Assembly: GCF_028622095.1 (NCBI RefSeq)
Contig: NZ_CP115165.1
Span: 558,001-622,000 of the forward strand
Length of the DNA stretch: 64,000 nucleotides
Source of the DNA: Deinococcus aquaticus
GTDB taxonomy: Bacteria; Deinococcota; Deinococci; Deinococcales; Deinococcaceae
Reading direction: 5' to 3'
In this document: positions 58,568 to 64,000 of the stretch, one piece after another
Layout of the letters: the number at the start of each line of letters is the position of its first letter
How positions within the stretch are numbered: position 1 is the stretch's first letter
Position numbers and translations under genes: made by a program
The notes under the pieces: model-generated
The model's database searches: none
The model's input: the letters and a program-made list of their open reading frames with translations, nothing else
Told to the model about the DNA's origin: nothing

Positions 58568-59137
58568 TCATTCGCTGAAGGCCAGTCCCCGCTCCCTCAG
58601 TGCCTCGCGCAGCAGCCCGAGCGCCTTCGGCCCCAGGCCGTGCAGCCCGGCCACCTCCTTCTCGGCGCGCAGCGCGAGGTCAGCCAGGGTGGTGATGCCC
58701 GCGTTCGCCAGGGCGCGTCGGGCCGGAGCGCCCACGCGCGGCAGGTCGTCGGCCGGCGCGGCGGTGAGCTGCGCGATCCACTGCCGGACGATGCCCTGCA
58801 CAGCGTCCGCGTGCGCGGCCACGGCGTCCGGGTCACGCAGGATCAGTACCGCCCGGTCCGGCGCGACCCAGGCCAGCAGGCCCGCCGGGTCGTCAATGTG
58901 CATGACCAGCGGTTCGGCGCGCACCTTCGCCCCGGTGTGCAGCACGACCTGCACGGTCGATCCGGGCCGGAGTTTGAAGGTCGCGAAGTGATCCGCCAGC
59001 CGGAAGCTCGGCGCATTCCACTTCACCTCCTCCCGGATGGCCGGATCGGCCGCCAGGATCACGGCCCGCAGCTCCCCGATCTGTGCCCGGTGCGGGTGCT
59101 CCAGCGCGGCCAGGAACGCCGTCACGGCACTGTTCAC
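58568..59137 (-). CDS. DUF1801 protein with C-terminal helix-hairpin-helix domain
   Basis: 189 residues. Residues 1-125 are DUF1801-like (GELRAVILAADPAIREEVKWNAPSFRLADHFATFKLRPGSTVQVVLHTGA). The last ~60 residues (DLPRVGAPARRALANAGITTLADLALRAEKEVAGLHGLGPKALGLLREALRERGL) resemble the HhH fold of the RNA polymerase alpha C-terminal domain or Cdd1-like proteins. Function unknown. GTG start at 59137 overlaps the upstream reductase-like gene (GTGA). Confidence 0.83.
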   Translation of the reverse strand: MNSAVTAFLAALEHPHRAQIGELRAVILAADPAIREEVKWNAPSFRLADHFATFKLRPGSTVQVVLHTGAKVRAEPLVMHIDDPAGLLAWVAPDRAVLILRDPDAVAAHADAVQGIVRQWIAQLTAAPADDLPRVGAPARRALANAGITTLADLALRAEKEVAGLHGLGPKALGLLREALRERGLAFSE

Positions 59138-59766
59138 GACCCGGCCACCGGCGCGAGACCCGACACGTCGTACACGTTCAGCACGTTCCCGGAGCCGGGG
59201 TAGGTCTGCGTGCGGATCAGCCGGAACTGCACCGGGGGGCGGCCCGTGAACAGCGGCGTGCCGCCCGGCCCGGCCAGCAGCGGGAAGGTCGTCAGGTGCA
59301 GTTCGTCCACCAGTCCGCGCGCCAGCAGGCCCTGCCACAGCAGGCGGCTCAGGATGATCAGGATGGGCGCCCCCTCGCCGGCCTTCAGGGCACGCACGGT
59401 CGCTTCGGCCTCCGCGACCTTCGCGGCGCGGGCGTTCGGGAACGGCGTCAGGTCGCCCGGCGTGACGTGATCGGACACGATGACCGTCTCGATCTGCGCA
59501 ATGCGGCGCGCGAAGGCCCGGCGTACCGGGGTCGCCTGCGGGTCGCCTTGCACGCCCTGCCAGTACCGCAGGTTGTTCAGCGCGGACTGGTGCCCGGCGA
59601 GCAGCAGCGTCCCGGCGGCCTCCAGCACCTCCAGGTTGTGGTGATCGAACTGATCGTCGCCGTCGTAATCGGGGTGCCGGTACTCGAACAGGGGCACCAG
59701 CGTCCGGCTGGCATCCTCGTAACAGCCGTCCAGCGTGACGAAATTGCTGACGATCAGGGGCCTCAT
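59134..59766 (-). CDS. RibD C-terminal/dihydrofolate reductase-fold protein
   Basis: 210 residues. MRPLIVSNFVTLDGCYEDASRTLVPLF matches the paralogue at 47213; LEAAGTLLLAGHQSALNNLRYWQG, PILIILSRLLWQGLLARGLVDELHLTTFPLLAGPGGTPLF and a C-terminal FRLIRTQTYPGSGNVLNVYDV strand complete the fold. Likely NADPH-dependent reductase; substrate unknown. The ATG at 59766 overlaps the upstream VOC gene stop (ATGA). Confidence 0.87.
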   Translation of the reverse strand: MRPLIVSNFVTLDGCYEDASRTLVPLFEYRHPDYDGDDQFDHHNLEVLEAAGTLLLAGHQSALNNLRYWQGVQGDPQATPVRRAFARRIAQIETVIVSDHVTPGDLTPFPNARAAKVAEAEATVRALKAGEGAPILIILSRLLWQGLLARGLVDELHLTTFPLLAGPGGTPLFTGRPPVQFRLIRTQTYPGSGNVLNVYDVSGLAPVAGS

Positions 59767-60164
59767 GGCGTCTGTGGATGGGGTACATTCAGCTGCCATG
59801 ACACGCCGTACGGGTCGTTCACCCACGCGAAGCGCGGACTGAAGCCGTAGTCGGCGGGCGGCATCAGAATCTCGCCGCCGTCCGACAGGCCCGCGTACAG
59901 CGCCTCGAACCCGGCGGTGTCCGCGCAGTCCACGAACAGCGACGTGGACGGCGTGAACGTGAACGCATGCTGCACGGGACTGTCGGTCACGCGCAGCGCC
60001 AGCGTGTCCGTCAGGTGCAGGGTCGCGCCGCGCACGGTGCCGTCCGGGTGGTGCTCTAGGCCCTCCACGCGGGCGGCCGGGAACACGCGGGTGTACAGGG
60101 CCAGGGCGTCAGTGCACTGTCCCTGGAACATCAGGAAGGGCGTAATGGTCTGCGGCATGGTCAT
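59763..60164 (-). CDS. VOC-superfamily PhnB-like protein
   Basis: 133 residues. ITPFLMFQGQCTDALALYTRVFPAARVE...HAFTFTPSTSLFVDCADTAGFEALYAGLSDGGEILMPPADYGFSPRFAWVNDPYGVSWQLNV is the PhnB/YjdN-type VOC fold. Metal site and function uncertain. GGAGGAATG stands before the ATG at 60164. Part of a closely spaced minus-strand series. Confidence 0.89.
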   Translation of the reverse strand: MTMPQTITPFLMFQGQCTDALALYTRVFPAARVEGLEHHPDGTVRGATLHLTDTLALRVTDSPVQHAFTFTPSTSLFVDCADTAGFEALYAGLSDGGEILMPPADYGFSPRFAWVNDPYGVSWQLNVPHPQTP

Positions 60165-60197
60165 TCCTCCTTCAGGAGTGGGGGCGGTGGCGGTTGG

Positions 60198-60608
60198 CTA
60201 TGGGCGGGCGCTGATCTGCTGCACAGCAAACCCGTTCCCGTCCGGGTCTTTCAGGAACAGAAACCCGACATGGTTCAGGTCGTCGTCCGGGGTGGCGGGG
60301 CGCGGGGGGCCGCCGAGTACCTGGATTGCCGGGGCGTCCACGCCGCGCGCCAGGAGTTCCTCACGGGCGGCGCGCAGGTCATTCACCACGAGCTGCACTC
60401 CCTGAAGAGAACCGGGCGGCATGCTGGCAGGCTGCGGCCCGAGCACGATGGAGCACCCGGAGCCGGGCGGCGTGAGCTGCACCAGACGCCGCCCGCCGCC
60501 CATCTGGAGGTCGTGATCGACGTGAAAGCCCAGCCCTTCGGCATAGAACGCCTTCGCGCGGTCGATGTCGGTCACGGGTACCACGACGACCTCCAGCGTC
60601 CAGTTCAT
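60198..60608 (-). CDS. glyoxalase/bleomycin-resistance (VOC) protein
   Basis: 136 residues. EVVVVPVTDIDRAKAFYAEGLGFHVDHDLQMGGGRRLVQLTPPGSGCSIVLG ... VQLVVNDLRAAREELLARGV ... FLFLKDPDGNGFAVQQI, two beta-alpha-beta-beta-beta modules of the VOC fold. Ligand unknown. The ATG at 60608 overlaps the stop of the upstream gene (ATGA). Confidence 0.9.
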   Translation of the reverse strand: MNWTLEVVVVPVTDIDRAKAFYAEGLGFHVDHDLQMGGGRRLVQLTPPGSGCSIVLGPQPASMPPGSLQGVQLVVNDLRAAREELLARGVDAPAIQVLGGPPRPATPDDDLNHVGFLFLKDPDGNGFAVQQISARP

Positions 60609-61051
60609 GCGCCGCCCGACAGTGTCCCCACGGCCTTCGCCACGCGCCGCGCCCGCGTCTCCGGGTTCTTCGTGCCCTCCACGCTCAGGGTGTGCTGGCG
60701 TTTGCCGCTGTACGACAGCCGCGCGAAGGCGGCCAGTGCGGTGGGATTCGCGTCCAGCGCGGCCTGGAGGTCTTCAGGCACGTCCACCTCGCGGGGGGCC
60801 GTGTCGAGTTCCAGGGTGACCTGCACGCTGTCGCCGGCGCTCAGGCCCGCGTTTCCCCGGTGCCCGGCACTCACGGGAATCATGGAGCGCCCGCCCATCA
60901 CGCCGATGGTGCTGCGGTACGCGTACCCGTTCAGGGTGACGGTCACGGCCGGTTTCTTCCCGCCGCCGAGGGCCTCCATGATCTCTGGCGGCACCTCGAT
61001 GCCGGTCGCGGTCCTGCCTTCTTGTTTCAGTGTTGCGGTGAATGTGGGCAT
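60605..61051 (-). CDS. DUF1905/YdeI-OmpD-associated-like protein
   Basis: 148 residues. TFTATLKQEGRTATGIEVPPEIMEALGGGKKPAVTVTLNGYAYRSTIGVMGGRSMIPVSAGHRGNAGLSAGDSVQVTLELD is the DUF1905 barrel, followed by a YdeI/OmpD-associated tail (LQAALDANPTALAAFARLSYSGKRQHTLSVEGTKNPETRARRVAKAV). Role unknown. GGGGAGG supports the ATG at 61051, and the 33 upstream codons in the longer frame are rejected. Confidence 0.85.
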   Translation of the reverse strand: MPTFTATLKQEGRTATGIEVPPEIMEALGGGKKPAVTVTLNGYAYRSTIGVMGGRSMIPVSAGHRGNAGLSAGDSVQVTLELDTAPREVDVPEDLQAALDANPTALAAFARLSYSGKRQHTLSVEGTKNPETRARRVAKAVGTLSGGA

Positions 61052-61082
61052 TGGCCTCCCCGGAAGCTCTGGTGCGGGCGGG

Positions 61083-61631
61083 TCACTGCGCGGCCCCGTA
61101 CGCGGCGCGCAGCCAGTCCATGACCTCGGCGTCGAGCTGCGCGGGGTCACCGATGCGCACGCGGTGCGTGACCATGCTGTTCCACGTTCCGGCTGCCTCG
61201 AAACGCTCCGTGGCCTGTGCGTCCCTGCGCTTGATGCCCAGATCCAGGCGCGCGGCGGTGGGCTGCACGACCGCGAATTTCTTGCCGCCCCGCGTGAAAC
61301 TGACGTACGTGTCGGTGGGAGCGGTGTCCACGTCGTTCCCGAAGGCCTGCACGGACGCCAGCAGCGCGTCGTAGGCGGGTTTCCACGCGGCCTTCTTCCC
61401 GCTGAACACGGCGGCGACCCGGTCGTCCCTGGGCGTGGTGGCGTGCCCGGCCCTGAGGAGCGCGGCGGCCACGGCGTTCGCGTGCCCGTGCCCCAGCCCG
61501 TAATCGCCTTTGAGCCACATCACGATCTCGCCGTGTTTCGTGAGGCCCCGGTCTGCGCTTTCCGTGCGGAAGTCCGCGACGGTCTTGCCGGTCTTCGCCT
61601 GCACGCTGTCCAGGTAAGCCTGAAACGACAT
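61083..61631 (-). CDS. DUF4287/DUF5655 protein
   Basis: 182 residues. The N-terminus SFQAYLDSVQAKTGKTVADF...GEIVMWLKGDYGLGHGHANAVAAAL is DUF4287. The C-terminal half (WKPAYDALLASVQAFGNDVDTAPTDTYVSFTRGGKKFAVVQPTAARLDLGIKRRD ... VRIGDPAQLDAEVMDWLRAAYGAA) resembles DUF5655. Unknown function, common in genomes with similar small stress-protein clusters. First gene of the minus-strand series 61631-58568. Confidence 0.83.
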   Translation of the reverse strand: MSFQAYLDSVQAKTGKTVADFRTESADRGLTKHGEIVMWLKGDYGLGHGHANAVAAALLRAGHATTPRDDRVAAVFSGKKAAWKPAYDALLASVQAFGNDVDTAPTDTYVSFTRGGKKFAVVQPTAARLDLGIKRRDAQATERFEAAGTWNSMVTHRVRIGDPAQLDAEVMDWLRAAYGAAQ

Positions 61632-61707
61632 CAGCGGGCACCCGTGCGGGCAGGGACAGGCGGGTGTGGGTAGGGCGGGACGGGGGTGGGACGACGCATA
61701 CAGCCTC

Positions 61708-61726
61708 CTGATACGGATTCCGTCTG
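61708..61726. repeat. solo end of the MITE-like element
   Basis: CTGATACGGATTCCGTCTG matches the left end of the element at 36317 (GTCATACGGATTCCGTCTG) apart from two bases and then diverges. No matching second end is visible nearby, so it is a relic or a lone terminus. Confidence 0.6.
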
Positions 61727-61827
61727 ACCTGACCGGCCTGAACGGGCGAGCCGGCGCTGGCAGGCCCGTAATCGTGGGTTTCCGTACACTTCAGTTTAGC
61801 CTGGAACAGAATGACATGCAACAAGAA

Positions 61828-61854
61828 GGGCCGGGAATGAATCTCTCCCGGCCC
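61828..61854 (-). terminator. terminator of the aldo-keto reductase gene
   Basis: GGGCCGGGA / TCCCGGCCC, 9-bp perfect stem, 9-base loop; on the minus strand it is followed by TTCTTGTT. It starts 22 bases past the stop at 61876. Confidence 0.8.
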
Positions 61855-61875
61855 CTCCTCTCCCCGGCAGCGCGG

Positions 61876-62703
61876 TCAATCCCAGATGGGACGGGCACTC
61901 TCGGGATTCGCCAGTCGCGCGGACTCGCCCTGCTCCAGCCCGGCGATGCGCTCCATGTCCTCGTCGGTCAGGCGCAGGGTCAGGGCGCCCAGGTTGCTTT
62001 CCAGGTTCTTGCGTTTGGTGCTGGACGGAATCACCGAGTACTCCTGCGCCAGCGCCCAGGCGAGCGCCACCTGCGCGGGCGTCGCGCGGTGCGCCCGGGC
62101 GATGGCCTGCAAGACCGGGTCGTCCATGACCTTCCCGACTGCCAGCGTCATGTAAGACGTCAGGTGAATGCCCTCGCCCCGCGCGAACTCCGCCAGCCTG
62201 CGGTTCTGCAGGTACGGGTGGATCTCGACCTGGTTCGTGGCGATGGGCACGTCACCCAGGATGGCGCGCGCCTGCTTCAGGCCCTCGATGTTGAAGTTCG
62301 ACACGCCGATCTGCCGCGTCAGGCCCTGATCCAGCCCGTCCGCCAGGGCTTTCAGGTACTCCTCGGGTTTCACCGGGCCGTTCGGGGCGGGCCAGTGGAT
62401 CAGGGTCAGGTCCACCGATTCCACGCCCAGTTTCTCCACGCTGTCCTGCAGACTGGCGACCAGACTGCTGCGGCCGTAGTTGTCGGGTTTGATCTTGGTG
62501 GTGATGAACAGTTCGTCACGGTGAATGCCGCTCTCGGCCAGCACCTCGCCGATCTCGGCCTCGTTACCGTAGCCCTGCGCGGTATCGATGGCGCGGTAAC
62601 CGACGTCCAGCGCGTCACGCACGGAATCCATCACGACCTGATCCTTCAGGCGGAAGGTACCCAGACCGAACTTAGGAACGGAACCAAACTTGTCGATGCT
62701 CAT
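61876..62703 (-). CDS. aldo/keto reductase (2,5-diketo-gluconate reductase type)
   Basis: 275 residues, TIM-barrel AKR. Catalytic set: Asp in YRAIDTAQGYGNE with Tyr, Lys in FITTKIKPDN, and His in LTLIHWPAP. NADPH-site residues occur in VIPSSTKRKNLESNLGALTLRL. Resembles DkgB-like enzymes that reduce methylglyoxal and other aldehydes. The ATG at 62703 is seven bases past a minus-strand GATAGT; a start at 62712 would overlap it. Confidence 0.92.
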   Translation of the reverse strand: MSIDKFGSVPKFGLGTFRLKDQVVMDSVRDALDVGYRAIDTAQGYGNEAEIGEVLAESGIHRDELFITTKIKPDNYGRSSLVASLQDSVEKLGVESVDLTLIHWPAPNGPVKPEEYLKALADGLDQGLTRQIGVSNFNIEGLKQARAILGDVPIATNQVEIHPYLQNRRLAEFARGEGIHLTSYMTLAVGKVMDDPVLQAIARAHRATPAQVALAWALAQEYSVIPSSTKRKNLESNLGALTLRLTDEDMERIAGLEQGESARLANPESARPIWD

Positions 62704-62825
62704 AAGGCGCACTATCCACCCGCGCGGGCCGGGAACTCAAGGTGCGTGCCGCGTGCATGAAGAGAGGGTGACGGGAGGCGTCTGGTCGCGGTGTCGGCCG
62801 CTCCGGGCGGGATAGACTGCCCCTT

Positions 62826-64000
62826 ATGATCGGAAAGACTTACAAGACGATGCTGGGTGACCGGGAACTGAGCATCGAGACGGGCAAACTGGCCAAACTG
62901 GTCAGTGGCAGCGTGACCCTGCGCTACGGGGACACCATGCTGCTGGTGACGGCGCAGGCGCGCGAGGAGCGCAGCACGCTGGACTTCCTGCCGCTGACGG
63001 TGGAGTTCGAGGAGCGTCACTACGCGGTCGGGAAGATCCCCGGTAGCTTCCACCGCCGTGAGGGTCGCCCCGGCGAGAAGGCGATCCTGTCGGCGCGCAT
63101 CACGGACCGGCAGATCCGCCCGCTGTTCCCCAAGGGCTACCGTCACGAGACGCAGGTGATCATCACGGTCATCAGCGCCGATCAGCAGAACCTGCCGGAC
63201 GTGCTGGGGCCAATCGGGGCGTCGGCGGCGCTGAGCATCAGCGACATTCCCTGGGGCGGCCCGACCGCCTGCGTGCGCGTGGGTCAGATTGGCGGGCAGT
63301 TCGTGTTGAACCCCACCACCGATCAGATGCAGCGCAGCACCCTGGATCTCGTGGTGGCGGGCACGCGCGACGCCGTGATGATGGTCGAGGCGGGCGCGCA
63401 GAACGCCAGCGAGGAGGACCTCGTGGCGGCCATCGAGTTCGCGCACGCCGGCATGCAGGGCGTCATCGACCTGATCGAGACGATGCGCGCCGAGCTGGGG
63501 CAGGAGAAGTTCAACATCCTGGCCGAGGGTGACCTGAGCACCGATCTGGTGCCCGAGGTGGCCGAGGCCGCCCGCGCCGCCGGTCTGCGCGACGCGCTGC
63601 TGACCGTGAAAAAGAAAGACCGTGGGATTCGCACGAAGGCCGTGCGTGACGCCGTGATCGCCGCGCGCGTGCCCGACGCGGACGCCGAGGGCGCCGCCGA
63701 GCAGACCCTGGCCCTGAAGGCGGCGTTCGGGAAGGTCGAGAAGCAGGAACTGCGCCGCCTGATCCTGGAAGACGACCTGCGCGCCGACGGCCGCAACAGC
63801 AAGACCGTGCGGCCCATCTGGATCGAGGCCCGTCCCCTGCCCCGCGCGCACGGCAGCGCGATCTTCACGCGCGGCGAGACGCAGGTGCTGGGCGTGGCGA
63901 CGCTGGGCACCGAGCGTGACAACCTGCTCGTGGACGACCTGACCACCGACGAGAACGACAAGTTCATGCTGCACTACAACTTCCCGCCGTACTCCACGGG
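62826..64000 (+). CDS. pnp: polyribonucleotide nucleotidyltransferase (PNPase), N-terminal part
   Basis: The first 391 residues are in the window; the gene runs off the right edge. First RNase PH-like domain: GKLAKLVSGSVTLRYGDTMLLVTAQAR, PLTVEFEERHYAVGKIPGSFHRREGRPGEKAILSARITDRQIRPLFPKGY. Then comes the all-helical linker and the start of the second RNase PH domain (ADGRNSKTVRPIWIEARPLPRAHGSAIFTRGETQVLGVATLG). PNPase degrades RNA 3' to 5' with phosphate. The ATG at 62826 is seven bases past TAGACT (62813-62818): leaderless. KH and S1 domains lie beyond the window. Confidence 0.96.
   Translation, partial: MIGKTYKTMLGDRELSIETGKLAKLVSGSVTLRYGDTMLLVTAQAREERSTLDFLPLTVEFEERHYAVGKIPGSFHRREGRPGEKAILSARITDRQIRPLFPKGYRHETQVIITVISADQQNLPDVLGPIGASAALSISDIPWGGPTACVRVGQIGGQFVLNPTTDQMQRSTLDLVVAGTRDAVMMVEAGAQNASEEDLVAAIEFAHAGMQGVIDLIETMRAELGQEKFNILAEGDLSTDLVPEVAEAARAAGLRDALLTVKKKDRGIRTKAVRDAVIAARVPDADAEGAAEQTLALKAAFGKVEKQELRRLILEDDLRADGRNSKTVRPIWIEARPLPRAHGSAIFTRGETQVLGVATLGTERDNLLVDDLTTDENDKFMLHYNFPPYST

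Overview
The window reads as chromosome of a Deinococcus-type bacterium. It is very GC-rich. The phosphotriesterase-like lactonase at 27531-28502 closely resembles the well-studied Deinococcus radiodurans PLL enzyme. There is a caa3-type oxidase with fused subunits I and III, and a tandem GdhA/GdhB pair of the kind known from Thermus. About half of the first genes of transcription units carry a TANNNT-like -10 box 6-9 nt before the start codon and no Shine-Dalgarno, the leaderless arrangement described for Deinococcus. No rRNA, tRNA, CRISPR array, complete insertion sequence or prophage was recognised. The window is mostly housekeeping and accessory metabolic sequence.

Layout. 1-4444: a truncated gene end, two short paralogues downstream of a diguanylate cyclase, ispF-trmL, and a membrane GGDEF protein with a degenerate active site. 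4514-9361: M29 aminopeptidase, a desiccation-type ferritin-like lipoprotein, malate dehydrogenase and a crotonase. 9524-14987: CAP-domain lipoprotein, MFS exporter, unknown protein, response regulator with a Roadblock-like domain, HD hydrolase, histidine phosphatase and thioesterase. 15283-21290: a livJ-livHMGF branched-chain amino-acid ABC transporter followed by a coupled beta-lactamase-fold esterase. 21439-21815: a guanidine-III riboswitch ahead of a Gdx/SugE guanidinium exporter. 21852-31000: pyrD, an Rrf2 regulator, a hydrolase-pabBA-pabC operon, the PLL lactonase, a stress-type membrane protein, a second SMR transporter and a polyprenyl diphosphate synthase.

31234-33900 holds gdhA-gdhB. 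Then follow a cytochrome P450, panB, a MITE-like repeat and an MFS exporter. 37859-45314 is a respiratory block: DUF420 protein, ctaA, ctaB, coxB (with cytochrome c domain), coxAC and a Sco copper chaperone. Heme A synthesis, copper delivery and oxidase subunits are therefore together. 45391-50883 carries ruvB, a cysteine-less ArsC-like protein, small DUF proteins, a molybdopterin oxidoreductase and an APH-fold kinase. 51039-57661 has a VOC protein, a secreted metalloprotease, a P450-SDR pair and a MarR-DHA2 efflux operon with a clear operator. 57781-61631 is a minus-strand run of small stress or detoxification-type proteins. The window closes with an aldo-keto reductase and the 5' part of pnp.

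The strongest regulatory finds are the guanidine-III riboswitch, the leaderless promoters that settle many start codons, and two families of dispersed non-coding repeats. One is a GGTGATGGA/TCCATCACC inverted repeat found in several intergenic gaps. The other is a MITE-like element with TACGGAYTCCG ends.
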